DNA of 60,000 nucleotides from Nymphaea colorata. Taxonomy: Eukaryota; Streptophyta; Magnoliopsida; Nymphaeales; Nymphaeaceae. Both the position numbers and the translations under genes were made by a program. The notes below the pieces were generated by a model that was not told the origin of the DNA, made no database searches, and was given only the letters and a program-made list of their open reading frames with translations. Where the stretch lies: NCBI RefSeq assembly GCF_008831285.2, contig NC_045138.2:26199934-26259933 (forward strand), given 5' to 3'. Shown piece after piece: positions 37,001-44,700 of this stretch; positions within the stretch are counted from its first letter, which is position 1; the number at the start of each line of letters is the position of its first letter.

Positions 37001-39525
37001 CACATTCATCATATCCACTTGAGAAAATCACTCTCACAAGTCACAGTAGAAACAACAGGAGGCATGTGGATCCTCGTCTCAAACTGCAGTTTCGTAATTC
37101 CAAAACTTCTGAGAAAAGGACAACATATGGCAGCTGAAAATTATTTTCAAGCTTATACTTTTTTTACAATCATGACAAAGTGCATTGTATGTAACAGAAT
37201 AACCAAACTGTGAATGCCCCCAAGTAGGATAGAAACCCAGGATGTGGCATATCCTTAAGGTTGTATTTGATTCCCCGGACCTCAAATCCGAGGTGATCTG
37301 AAAACCACCATAGCTGAAATTCATATTTTTGTCAAGCTGTGGATTTCAGCATCCATCCCCAAAGTCGATCCCAAATTCATGCTATAGTGTAAAAAGCATG
37401 GATTTGAGATCCAATGGGGGGTGGCGGGGAGGGGGGGCGGACCTCAAACCGTGGATCTGAGATCAGCGGTAATCAAACACGACCTAAATGCTTTTCAAGT
37501 GTCACCCTTTAACTTGATTTACTGCTTAAATATTAAGGCTGCATTATCTTGTTCCTGTGAACAATGTCCTACTTAAAAAATTGCAATAAAGAAAGGTTGG
37601 ATTAGAAGCAACTCAAGAACACAAATACTTGTGGAAGAAGACAGCCAAGATAAAAGAATTTCTGCGAAAAATAACCTAAAACCCACAACTACTGTACGCT
37701 TTCCAGAGCCAATTTTATGCTATTTTTTCTCCTTCCCTTTTCTTGGGCAATCAGAAATAGAAAATGGTACATAATGGTCAGTTTGTTACATAACATCCTC
37801 AATAGTATAATATTTTATAATATGAAAAACAGGTTACATAACCAACTTATCTAATGACACATCGCTTTCTAATCTACCTGTCGAGAGAAATGCCTAACAA
37901 GAATAAGAGAAGATGGTAGCCTAATGAGCCCATAAAAGTCGGTGCATGGAGTTGGATAAGTGCCTCGTAACAGCATGTACTATTAGCATAAGTAAAAGGA
38001 ATGTGGACATGCAAGAATTGTTAGGAGATAACATCCTATTTTCCAGTAAAATTGTCCAAAGACAAAAGACCAAAAAAAACAAAGTGTAGACAAAAATCAA
38101 AATGTAGTGTAGCATAACATGGGCATGTTTTGCCATTTCAAGATCAGAAAGGCATAATTAATCCATAGAAAAGCATTAGCCCATAACAATTCCTTTCCCA
38201 CTTTCTAGGTCAAGACCGAGCTAAATGACTGTGAGCAAGTTTCAGAAATCTTTAAGTGGTAAGGCCCCTAGATGAAACGCTGATGGCTAGGATATAGGAC
38301 CAAATTCTCTTGAGTAGGTTCGCAAAAACCACTGTGTCAATTACGATGTAAATGCTTCAATTGCCAGCTCAGCGCACTAAATTAACAGCCAATAAAACTT
38401 AAAGCAACAAAAGTTCCAAAGTTTATTTGGGGAAAGACAAAAGCGACATTCTAGCTGAACCATGACGGGCACATGATATAATATTCTTTCGAAACACATG
38501 CATCCATGCAAGTTGAAGTAGAAAATCCTTGACCACACTAATATTCGGGAGAAGATCATTAAAATGAATTGCTAACCTGCAAAACACGAGCATGAGCCGC
38601 TTGACATCTTGCCAACTCTGCCTCACAATCATGAAACTTTGCATCTTTCAAATTGGCATCATCAGTGAGGTTAATCTTCAAGAAATTGGCAAATATAAAC
38701 AGATGTTAAACGCCAGGTGAGAATAATAAATGTCGAAAAACCAGTACAATGGCCATGTCAATGGTGACACCCAAGCATATCAAGTTATAGACTTCAGTTG
38801 GAAGATAGTTGTCATAAAACACAGATTACAACCAATAACAACAACAACGATGACGGTGATCGAAGACAAAGAATCAACGAAGTAGTAGTCTTTGAAGGCA
38901 GAAGGAACTCACAATCTTGTCCAAGTAACTCTTGGCCAACGCAGCTCTATCATTGATCTCTATATCCTTCTGGTCAATCATTTCCAACAATTGCCGCTTC
39001 GACTTGTGCATCTCAGATACTTGGAGGGATAATTTCTCGATTTCGCTGTCTTTAGTAACCTGCGGCCATAAGTTTCCACATGAAGGGCAAGAAAATACAT
39101 CAAACGCCAGAAAACAGCGTACTAAAAGAACTTTTGCAACTGAAATGCGGAGAAAATGATCGGAAGAAAAAAAGAAAAAAAAAAAGGAAAATGAGAGGGG
39201 AAAAGAAGGATGGCCTCACGTCCTTGAGATTGAGCTGATGCTTCTCCGACTGAATTCGCGCGACTTCCTGGATTTTTTCGTCGAGGGCAGCCGACAGCTG
39301 CGCGGTGCGCGCCTCCAACTGCGCGTAATCGGAGGACAGCGTGACATATTTCTGCTCGACGAGGGCGCAGCTCTGCTCGTAGGTGATTGCCGCAGCGTCG
39401 GCCTGAGATTTACATGTCTCGAGCTGCCTCTGCAGTTCCCGAATGTAAGCGTCGGCCTTCTCGGCCACAAGCGCCGCGTTGTCACCGCAGCTCCGGAGAT
39501 CTTCATCCGTGATGAAGAGCGGCAT
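942..39525 (-). CDS. NUA: Nuclear-pore basket protein NUA (Tpr/Mlp homologue), 49 coding exons, 2,059 aa
   Basis: The product is the plant Tpr/Mlp1/Mlp2 homologue, a coiled-coil filament of the nuclear-pore basket. In Arabidopsis it is needed for mRNA export, SUMO homeostasis (with ESD4) and flowering-time control. I traced every exon by splice signals and reading phase. The 49 exons sum to 6,180 nt, exactly 2,060 codons including the TAG at 942-944, close to the roughly 2,100 residues of Arabidopsis NUA. The start at 39525 was chosen because the protein opens MPLFITDEDL, matching the conserved NUA opening MPLF. The frame stays open upstream, so a longer N-terminus cannot be excluded. Forty-seven introns are GT-AG and one is GC-AG. 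Forty-one of the 48 introns are phase 0. Introns make up about 84% of the gene and carry most of the transposons listed here. Exon coordinates are in the four block entries. Identity is near certain; individual junctions are inferred without transcript data. Confidence 0.95.
3410..5909 (-). other. NUA intron 45 (2.5 kb)
   Basis: An AT-rich intron. It contains an imperfect approximately 50-bp tandem duplication at 4106-4205 (units sharing AGGATTTTG, GACAACAAAG and GACTCTGCCG-type blocks) and a degenerate hAT-like element at about 4903-5306 described separately. No additional coding exon was recognised. Confidence 0.6.
4903..5306. mobile_element. Degenerate hAT-like non-autonomous element (same family as 9251-10059)
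   Basis: The left edge reads CATTGTCACAAATATTA and the right edge, reverse-complemented, CATAATCACAAATGTTT, both close to the CATAGCCACAAATATT terminus of the 9251-10059 copy. Just inside the left end is the shared block GTTTTAAACGGCGAAGG followed by TTTTTCTCAGGTATAATA. The interior is A/T homopolymer-like. No convincing target duplication could be found, so the ends are approximate. Confidence 0.45.
5910..16911 (-). CDS. NUA: NUA exons 27-45 (aa 911-1548): C-terminal half of coiled-coil rod
   Basis: Exons: 16864-16911, 15910-15957, 14800-14883, 14651-14725, 14357-14541, 14149-14251, 13122-13238, 11309-11401, 8503-8658, 8377-8430, 7857-7970, 7630-7707, 7326-7475, 7173-7244, 6735-6890, 6534-6587, 6305-6392, 6110-6219, 5910-6038. 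Landmarks are SSKEHMLQFKEIAQVNEEAL (exons 29-30), SLRERISELE (exon 31), REHQRWRSAQDNYERQ (exon 32), VINYLRRSKEIAETEISLLK (exons 35-36), ERANTRSRVYSDEEFQSLQL (exon 37) and EINLLRDSNVQLRAENQHNF (exon 38). Exon 28 is a short Gly/Pro-containing linker (PGHPVP) that breaks the coiled coil. Exon 42 ends at a weak donor (AAG|GTTCTC) followed at once by a long CT tract. Non-phase-0 introns follow exon 31 (phase 2) and exon 43 (phase 1). Confidence 0.92.
6507..6531. repeat. (GA)n microsatellite abutting the exon 42 splice donor
   Basis: On the transcribed strand this reads as a CT tract starting three bases after the GT of NUA intron 42. See the finding on CT tracts beside weak donors. Confidence 0.95.
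9251..10059. mobile_element. Non-autonomous hAT-like element with CATAGCCACAAATATT terminal inverted repeats
   Basis: The left end (9251-9266) reads CATAGCCACAAATATT and the right end (10044-10059) is its exact reverse complement. The flanking 8-mers ACACATAC (9243-9250) and ACACACAC (10060-10067) match at 7 of 8 positions, the target-site length of hAT transposons. The interior has no transposase-like frame. It is A/T-rich, includes an (AC)n run, and has a second internal copy of the subterminal block (GGGTTTTAAACGGGAAG near 9408), suggesting a nested or duplicated head. Confidence 0.65.
9744..9770. repeat. (AC)n microsatellite
   Basis: About 13 uninterrupted AC units inside the hAT-like element of NUA intron 34. 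Confidence 0.95.
11402..13121 (-). other. NUA intron 33 (1.7 kb)
   Basis: An AT-rich intron holding the compound microsatellite at 12613-12680 and a poly-T run near 12818. No exon or delimited transposon was seen. Confidence 0.6.
12613..12680. repeat. Compound microsatellite (TC)n-(AC)n-(AT)n
   Basis: Three consecutive dinucleotide tracts (TC about 11 units, AC about 13, AT about 8) in NUA intron 33. A polymorphic marker candidate. Confidence 0.95.
14884..16863 (-). other. NUA introns 27 and 28 around the 48-nt exon 28
   Basis: Outside exon 28 (15910-15957) this is AT-rich intron with no recognised element. The 142-codon plus-strand open frame at 15028-15456 has no recognisable domain and looks like chance. 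Confidence 0.55.
17007..25788 (-). CDS. NUA: NUA exons 13-26 (aa 461-910): central coiled coil
   Basis: Exons: 25685-25788, 24736-24804, 24433-24570, 24202-24306, 23861-23974, 23346-23430, 23141-23187, 22993-23066, 20144-20246, 19919-20053, 19710-19808, 19580-19621, 19375-19428, 17007-17186. Landmarks are VTILLKECHDIQLRCG (exon 15), NINGLVEQNVKLR (exon 16), RAEEQGHMIESLHTA (exon 17), YKRLYEEE (exon 18), NVELSQLIIDHQRRLRESS (exon 22) and KEWAEAKQELQDER (exon 26), all recognisable Tpr/NUA motifs. Exon 16 ends at a GC donor (AAG|GCGAGT). This junction gives the same spacing between ELK and DEA as in Arabidopsis NUA, whereas the nearest GT donor would add three residues. Exons 24 (42 nt) and 19 (47 nt) are very small. 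Intron 20 (20247-22992) contains the 985-bp hAT element. Confidence 0.93.
17255..17316. repeat. (AT)n then ATGT/(GT)n microsatellite
   Basis: About 15 AT units, then short ATGT units and seven GT units, in NUA intron 25 just upstream of exon 26 in the transcript. Confidence 0.95.
17840..17965. repeat. 56-bp minisatellite with TC tracts
   Basis: Two near-identical units, each with a (TC)n run, CCAGCTCCCTGTCCAATTAA and AAGGCAACAGCCGT, start 56 bp apart (unit core at 17851 and 17907), followed by a third (TC)n run. Confidence 0.85.
18115..18434. repeat. 162-bp tandem duplication
   Basis: Copies 18115-18276 and 18277-18434 begin TTTACAAATGTAAACCAAC and end AAATTAATACCGA. I count about five substitutions, so the duplication is recent relative to the intron. 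Confidence 0.9.
20247..22992 (-). other. NUA intron 20 (2.75 kb)
   Basis: It contains the 985-bp hAT element at 20405-21389. The remaining 1.6 kb (21398-22992) is AT-rich with no recognised element or exon. Confidence 0.6.
20405..21389. mobile_element. Non-autonomous hAT element, 985 bp, perfect 8-bp target duplication
   Basis: Terminal inverted repeats begin TAGGGATGCACAACGAG on the left and TAGGGTTGCACACGAG on the right (reverse-complemented). The 8-mer GTACAAAG flanks the element on both sides (20397-20404 and 21390-21397). Subterminal regions on both sides are dense in GAGCTCGAG/ACTCGAGC-type repeats, a common architecture of plant hAT elements that offers many binding sites for transposase. 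The 20600-21180 interior is a TC-rich then GC-richer sequence unlike the ends. It has open frames up to 130 codons but no transposase motif, and may be captured host DNA. Confidence 0.88.
24202..24202 (-). other. GC-AG 5' splice site of NUA intron 16
   Basis: Exon 16 ends at this base and the intron begins GCGAGT (24201 downward). The acceptor is ..CTAG|GAG at 23975/23974. The AAG|GCGAGT context is close to the strong consensus seen at functional GC donors. Alignment spacing to recalled Arabidopsis NUA supports it over the GT nine bases downstream. Confidence 0.7.
25397..25416. repeat. Perfect 20-bp palindrome in NUA intron 13
   Basis: TATGTGTGTA followed directly by its reverse complement TACACACATA. 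Probably a by-product of dinucleotide repeats. Confidence 0.7.
26186..26385. repeat. 33-bp inverted repeat at the LTR/internal junction
   Basis: 26186-26218 and 26353-26385 are exact reverse complements over 33 bp (core GCAAAGTCGCTAACATGCAT). A second inverted pair, 26132-26152 and 26289-26309 (ACAGAAAATACATAACA core), lies in the same order rather than nested, so this is not a simple hairpin but an inverted, shuffled duplication of the start of the retrotransposon's internal region. Confidence 0.85.
26231..28569 (-). mobile_element. LTR of a Ty3/Gypsy-type retrotransposon with adjacent primer-binding site
   Basis: On the minus strand the segment begins TGTCACGCCTCAACC (28569 downward), the TGTCACGCC start seen in many plant Gypsy LTRs, and ends GCAATGGCA (26231), i.e. 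TG...CA. It is followed at once by GGTATCAGAAGC (26230-26219), close to the initiator-tRNA-Met primer-binding site TGGTATCAGAGC. A length of 2,339 bp fits long-LTR lineages such as Tekay/Del. Only one LTR and a short internal piece remain; no gag-pol frame was recognised and no target duplication was found. The open frames inside (for example 27527-28036) show no retroviral domain. Family assignment is inference from the ends. Confidence 0.6.
30108..39525 (-). CDS. NUA: NUA exons 1-12 (aa 1-460): N-terminal coiled coil
   Basis: Exons: 39220-39525, 38913-39059, 38577-38675, 36019-36147, 35805-35897, 35639-35704, 34131-34220, 33973-34050, 33705-33814, 32372-32492, 32200-32292, 30108-30156. The encoded stretch is almost continuous heptad-type coiled coil rich in Glu, Lys, Leu and Gln. 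It carries family landmarks: KSYLDKI near aa 145-151, ELLERHNQWLNEELTSK in exon 4, LVELYKESTEEWSKKA in exon 7, and the non-helical signature GVSGTALAAALLRDGWS ending at aa 413 (exon 10), followed by KYQETVDALRHEKLGRKQ (exon 11). These landmarks align without gaps to Arabidopsis NUA as I recall it, so no exon is likely to be missing here. Introns after exons 9 (phase 2) and 12 (phase 1) are the only non-phase-0 ones in the block; the exon 9 donor is the strong GTACGT. Confidence 0.93.
30157..32199 (-). other. NUA intron 11 (2.0 kb)
   Basis: An AT-rich intron with an (AT)n-(AC)n-An tract at 31069-31113 and poly-A runs near 31380 and 31550. No delimited element or exon was seen. Confidence 0.6.
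31069..31113. repeat. (AT)n-(AC)n-An compound microsatellite
   Basis: Consecutive AT, AC and A tracts in NUA intron 11. Confidence 0.9.
32493..33704 (-). other. NUA intron 9 (1.2 kb)
   Basis: An AT-rich intron without recognisable element. The flanking exons splice in phase 2 (AT|G). Confidence 0.6.
34221..35638 (-). other. NUA intron 6 (1.4 kb)
   Basis: It contains a hAT-like element (34940-35396) and a related left-end fragment near 34525-34600 (ACAAATATTGTTTTTGGGTT, then AAAGGGCGAGGTTTTTCTCG) whose right end could not be placed. The remainder is AT-rich. Confidence 0.6.
34940..35396. mobile_element. Non-autonomous hAT-like element, 457 bp, perfect 8-bp target duplication
   Basis: The 8-mer GATCAAGT flanks both ends (34932-34939 and 35397-35404). 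The left end reads CAGAGCCACAAATACTG and the right, reverse-complemented, CATAGCTGTAATATCGTG, diverged copies of the CATAGCCACAAATATT terminus of 9251-10059. The shared subterminal signature (AAGGTTTTTCTTTG, then TTTTCCGGCAAAG) follows the left end. The interior is A/T-rich and non-coding. Confidence 0.75.
36368..36673. repeat. 153-bp tandem duplication
   Basis: Copies 36368-36520 and 36521-36673 start GGCACAAGTAACATTCTCGG and end GGGTTAAAAA. I count about four or five differences. Together they create a spuriously long 126-codon minus-strand frame. Confidence 0.92.
37259..37484. mobile_element. Tourist/PIF-Harbinger-like MITE, 226 bp, TAA target duplication
   Basis: The left end GGTTGTATTTGATTCC pairs with the right end reverse-complemented GGTCGTGTTTGATTACC. 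TAA flanks both sides (37256-37258 and 37485-37487), the 3-bp TWA duplication of PIF/Harbinger elements. The interior is a longer imperfect inverted repeat (CCGGACCTCAAATCC versus GGATCTGAG/GGACCTCAAACC blocks), so the element can fold back on itself. No coding capacity. Confidence 0.8.
37416..37440 (+). other. G-quadruplex-forming motif inside the MITE
   Basis: The plus strand has three closely spaced G runs (6, 4 and 7 G) in 25 bases, which can supply four G-tracts of three. In the NUA transcript this would be a C-rich tract. Confidence 0.6.
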
Positions 39526-39819
39526 CGTTCTCGACTGGCTCGTCTCTTCTGCGTCCAGATGAATGCTAGGGTTTGCTTCCCGTCCGACCTTACCTGCTAC
39601 TGATGCATCTTGGGTGAGATGGGCGAAGGATGAGAAGATGACGCTTTGGGGAATCGACCGGCAAAGAGAATGGGAGGGAGAGAAGGAAAGGAAATCGGCG
39701 GGAACGCGAGGGAAAGGAAACCAAGCTACCCAACCGACGGGCCTTCGAGCCTGGACGCGCGACTCGTCCCAAAACCGCCTGGAGAGAATCAAGAAACTGT
39801 GCGACGCCAACTGTAACCC
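39526..39819 (-). other. NUA 5' leader, open in the NUA frame
   Basis: This stretch lies between the putative promoter and the NUA start. It has no stop codon in the NUA frame, and an in-frame ATG at 39810 would add 95 residues. The extra sequence is Ser/Arg/Pro-rich and does not resemble NUA proteins, so I treat it as untranslated leader. Confidence 0.5.
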
Positions 39820-39831
39820 AGCCCATTTATA
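39820..39831 (-). promoter_or_regulatory. Putative NUA core promoter: TATA box and site II element
   Basis: On the minus strand a TATAAAT box (825-831 of this kilobase, i.e. 39825-39831) is followed directly by TGGGCT (39820-39825), a site II/TCP-binding motif common in promoters of housekeeping and growth-related plant genes. It lies about 300 bp upstream of the NUA start codon, so transcription would begin near 39795 and give a leader of about 270 nt. It is inferred from motif and position only. Confidence 0.4.
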
Positions 39832-39900
39832 CTCCGCCTGGGCGCAGGTTTATACCACATGGGCTGGAGCCAGGTTTATGCATCGCGTTTTCGGCCATAC

Positions 39901-39972
39901 TAGACGCTTCTCTGCTTTTGATTGCGCTGTGGCTGCTAGACGCTTCGGTGCTTTTGATTGCGCTGTGGCTGC
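39901..39972. repeat. 36-bp tandem duplication upstream of NUA
   Basis: Two units (39901-39936 and 39937-39972) share TAGACGCTTC and GCTTTTGATTGCGCTGTGGC and differ at about two positions. They lie 70-145 bp upstream of the putative NUA TATA box, i.e. in the proximal promoter. Confidence 0.9.
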
Positions 39973-41218
39973 AGCCTGCAGGGCAGTTGCTGGTTCGAAT
40001 CTCATATGTACCTTTCTTCCTTTAATACAAGTTTTTTGTCGAGCTCTAGTCGGTTGAGCCTTAGGTCTGCTCGGCCCGATGCTCAGTCTTAATTATAAAT
40101 AATTTGAATATTGATGAAATTATTAGGTTTTGAATATTTAGGACAATTATAGATTAAAGCTATTCATGCTGATGGAACCATAAATGAATATAACTAGTTC
40201 AATTTGGAACAATTTACAGTGGATAACAAACTCAGTATATGCTAAGCAATTGGGGGAGGGGATCGCGGGAGGGGATCGCCTCGTTCTTATACCTGCTTCT
40301 GAGGTGCATGAATATGCTCATATTCGGTGAGGAACGGTACACCCATTAACTAGAGTGACACATATTTATGATTTGTAATCCCTACATCATGGTTTCAATA
40401 GATTGACAACGGCAAACATGTCCACACCCACTCTTAGATCAACATATTAGAGCATGTACATCGGATTTACTAAAACTGAAAGATCAATGTTCGTAGATTT
40501 TTTCAACATTCCCTATTTCATAAAATTTATCTTAAAATCCAGTAATAACTTATCTACATGATGATCTGCAAGGGTAAAAGTTTTCAATTATACAAAGGAG
40601 AAGGTCTTCAAACTGTGATTGAAATATGTATCATGGCGCAGCCACTGTTGCTAAGGTAGCTGTCTGGGTTTTGAACGCTTCTCTGATGCGAACAAGGATG
40701 CAAAGTGTTCGGATTCATGAGTTTGGTTTCCCCTTCCACTGAATTCGATCCTTTCTATGTAATCCAATTCATATTCAGACCCTTTTCCCAAACTCAATTA
40801 AACACCAACATAAGATCTGATACTTTTATACAATCAGATTAGATATTCCCACTCAGTTGTCGGTCTTAGATCGAAACTGCATTTTGGAACCAAATCTGAT
40901 CAGTAAATGGGATTCAAAATTATTGTAATAATTTCAAATTCGGATCGAAATCAAGCTCAACAGATCCATCCACGCCGCAGCTGTGGAGGCAAATTTTGAT
41001 TGCATTTGAAAGAAATCGAGAGATCAGACACCTTTTTCCTATTATCCAGGATTTTAGATTTCAAATACATTTCTTCTACAATCCAAGTTTTTTTACTCGG
41101 ATGCATGACTCATTTTTTCTAACCTAAATAATGAGAATTCCCTGAAGGAGCAAACCACCAAGTGAGATTGCCCTTCACAGCCATGCCCCTCCATGACTAT
41201 ATGTTGGAAAAATTTTTA
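39973..41218. other. NUA upstream spacer, no gene seen
   Basis: Mostly AT-rich unique-looking DNA. A GGTTCGAATCTC motif near 39991 resembles a tRNA/SINE B box, but no matching A box or tRNA fold accompanies it. Confidence 0.4.
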
Positions 41219-41466
41219 TGGCCCTGTTTGGACGACAGAAAGCACAACCGGTTTACAGGTTTTTGACTCCAAATCATGATCTTGGGAAACCGGATCTGCC
41301 AAGAACAGGGTTTAGAGTTGTTTGGATGACAAAACCTAAACTCAGATCAAGCAAAAATAGTTTGCAAATTCTTTGGCCAACAGGAAATGGGTCCAATGAA
41401 ATTGCCCATGTTCGGGGAACCTCCCAGCCAGCAGCTGGCCGGAAAACTGGGCGTCCAAACAGAGAG
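41219..41466. mobile_element. Possible degenerate foldback/MITE remnant
   Basis: CCTGTTTGGACGAC near 41223 is mirrored by GCGTCCAAACAG ending near 41462, the CTGTTTGGACG core being identical in inverted orientation. This terminal style is frequent in plant PIF/Harbinger and other MITEs. The outermost bases diverge and no target duplication was found. Confidence 0.4.
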
Positions 41467-41553
41467 AGAAGTGGGTCCGCATCCACGGAGTGTTGACTGA
41501 TCATTTGGGACTTGATCCAAGTTCTTGAGTTCAGTACTCTTCACAACCTCCCT

Positions 41554-41733
41554 CAAGGGCCGAGCCATCAAATTTTGGTTAAGAGGCACTAGTTATAAAG
41601 TTTTTAAAATTTTAAGGGGCGCCAATATGAAAATGAAAAAAAACTACCCGAAGTATCAATACGAAAATAGACATTTTTTGTGGATCTATATAGCTGATTG
41701 CCCACACAGTGCCCACGTCTTCCTCCGCCCCTG
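41554..41733. mobile_element. hAT MITE (Tip100-like ends), 180 bp, perfect 8-bp target duplication
   Basis: The left end CAAGGGCCGAGCCA and the right end (reverse-complemented) CAGGGGCGGAGGAAG match the CAGGGGCGGAGCCA-type termini of Tip100-like hAT elements. The flanking 8-mers 41546-41553 and 41734-41741 are both ACCTCCCT. The interior is AT-rich and non-coding. Confidence 0.85.
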
Positions 41734-41741
41734 ACCTCCCT

Positions 41742-44700
41742 CCTACCATCCTTCTGCTTCTCCAGTTTCCTGTCCTCCTTTTCAATTTCACAGTGGGCAA
41801 ATCGAAAAGCTTGTGAACGTTTTCTTACCCATCCTTCACTTTCAACAACAAGATGGTTTCAAGACCCTGCTCAGATTGTGGACCTAATTGTTCTCTGACG
41901 CTGAAATCTCAACATCCTTTAGTTTACTATGTCTGGCCGAAGGTGTCGCTAGCAAGTCCTTTGGAGGAGCTAAGGGGTCGTTTGACATCAAGAACAATGT
42001 GTGGGTCTACACCAAATTTAGGGCGGAGTCATGGAATATAATGCTCCAAGTTTAGTCATGTATTGAAGATTGTGAAGAATCTTCAATGGTTTATAAAGGG
42101 GTCATTGATGAGATGATTGTCTTGGTTTCTAGCCTTTTCAAGTACTAGAGCCGAAACTGCTAGGGGCGAGTTGGGATCTGCCGAACCAGAGGCCCGACAC
42201 TATGAGTGGGTCGGGTCGTTATGTTCTGGCCCCTAACCACAAGGAAAGTGGTTTAGCTGTGATTTTGTACATGAGATAGATCATGCCTTCTAACTTGTCC
42301 TCTTTCCAATTTTAAACATGAGCTTAGGTCCCATTGCTTGGAAATATGTACCTGATCATATTGCCTACAACATATAAAACTCAGGACTTTCACTTTAGGG
42401 GAACAGTGGAGGTAGGCACCCATGATCCTCCAGATGAGGCCAATGCATGCATCTGCAGTATCAATAATGGAGTACTGAAGATAATGTCTTGTGGGTCGTG
42501 GCCGGTGGCTTGTGCCTTTCATCTACACTTCAGCTTCATTCTTTTTCATAAGCTATTGCATAAATTTAAGCAGAGTTTCAATAATGCACTTGAGAGTTGG
42601 TTTGCGTAAGAGGCTGCAGAGAATGAACTTAAAAACCTTCTGAGTTGTAGAAGATCAAGAGCTGGATATCAGATCAGTCTTGCATAATTTGGTGCTGTAA
42701 TTAAACTGCTCAAAGTAATATGTTATTACTCATGATGGGTGTTTTGTGTATAGCCACTTTCTCTGATACTTGCTATTCTCTGCTCAATTGAAAAGCATAG
42801 TTCAGTTCATGTGGGTAGATCTTGCAGAAGCCATGTAAAGCCAGAACTTCATCTTTTGGTTAGTAATATCTTCATGTTATCATTTCCCTAGAGAGGATTG
42901 TTTCTTTAACGCAACATTGAGAGTTGAGATTGCAGGGAAAATAAATTTAAAGAAGGAAAAAAAATACACACAAACCGGTTGCTCAAAGCACTTCATTATG
43001 CAAGTATCAATCAAATGAAAAATCTAGATCTGTTTGCCTATCTTTCACTTGGTTTGGATTTGAATCAGGAATAAGTGGCCAAAAATTATTACTCAGTCAG
43101 GTTCATGCTTGTGTCTTTTTCATAGACTGTTTATGTGGGGTTAAAACAGAGCTGGATTTTCATATCAGATAATGACTTCTTTTGATCGATTGACTTAAAC
43201 ATGGCCAAGGAGGTAGGAATATGATTATCATTCCCTAATTTGCCTGTCCCTCTCTTGGTGTAAAGTATGCACCAATGTTGTCAATGTCGCCGTGTATCAG
43301 CAAGGGTACGGTAAAGGGGTCGAAATGCCCTCCCAAAATATCGGCCTGACATAAGCCGAGGGCAGAGACAGGTGTGGGCAATTACCCATTTTCATATCGA
43401 TACTTCAGGGTAATTTTTTTCGTTTACATGTTGGTGCCTCTTAAAAAATTACAACTAACGCCTCTTAAGAAGAATCTTCTGGCTCTTCTGATCGACCAAA
43501 TCGGCCTATATGACCTGGTACAGCCGCGCATCAACCAATATATTATAATATAATAGTAACAAATAACTTTTTTTTTATATATATATTTTTACTTAATCTA
43601 CTGGATCATGTAAGCTCAATTCATGACATGCCTTGATGTGCTAGATTCCAGTCCCCACATAGATTTTCCCTGCCCCAAGATGTACAAACCAAGCAAAAAA
43701 TTTTCCCTTCCCTTCATTCACTATTCTTCTGCAACTTGTAAGCAGTAGAAGTTAAGACCAGTCCAAGGACTCTTGTGATAGTCATGATAAAACCCTAATT
43801 TTTTCTTATGGAGTGCTCAAGAAAGCTACCTCCCCAACTTTGGCTTATGCAAGGGGTCCATGCTCCTTCCCATTATCACTCATCACCACACGATCCTCAA
43901 ACCCCACAACTCTCCTTTATTTAATGCTTCTGTCACAATTTTCTTTCGAAGCTAGGAAGAGCCAGGCTCAATGGAGTACATTATTTTCTCACAAAGAACT
44001 CATGCAAGGACAAAAGCTTTTCTAAAATTTTGTTGCCAAAGATGCTCCCCGTATTATTAAGGTCGAAATTTATTGAAAAACTGTTCAAAAACATTACAAA
44101 TCAAGAAGATTATGATCAACATACCTACCCATTGCCGACCACATGCATGTCGTGTTCGAGTCCGTGTTTGTGTCCCTGTGACTCGGAACGACATGTCCTT
44201 ATAAGGTGTTTGGGACTTGTATTGGCCTTTCTTTGAACACATACAACATTTTTGTTTCTTTCCCCATTTTTGTGTTCATTGTACTGACTCAGACGTATTC
44301 CAATCTATGTAAAGCTACTGAGCTATTATTGTTCGCTTCTTGGCACAGCCTAGCGGCGAGGGAGAAGCGAGGAAGGCGACAACTGACCCACCAAGGGGAC
44401 CCATAAGAAAAGGGCGGAAATAATCATATGATTCCATCATGTTATGTTGCTTGATGTACAAAATAAGGGTACCTTTGGAGCATGATCACATGCATGGTCC
44501 ATTTTTCTGGAAATATTTACTGCATTGCATCATTGCACTTTCTTGGCAAGCATATGTTTTCATTCCAAATCACCAAACTAAGTCAAAAACCAATGACAGC
44601 AATGTCAGACTACCGCAATACGTACGTGTTTGTTTGCAAGAAGTGTTTGATTTCTTCGGAGCATGATTTGAGATCTTGGGATTTCAGACAAAGATTTGAA

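Larger units (their letters stand above)
36148..38576 (-). other. NUA intron 3 (2.4 kb)
   Basis: It contains a 153-bp tandem duplication (36368-36673), a possible hAT-like right end ending GTGGCTATG at 36939, and a Harbinger-type MITE (37259-37484). The flanking exons align without a gap to NUA, so no exon is hidden here. Confidence 0.65.

Noticed and set aside
39985-40080. Possible SINE or tRNA-like sequence (GGTTCGAATCTC B-box-like motif)
   Set aside because: No A box at the right spacing, no cloverleaf, and no poly-A tail or target duplication seen.
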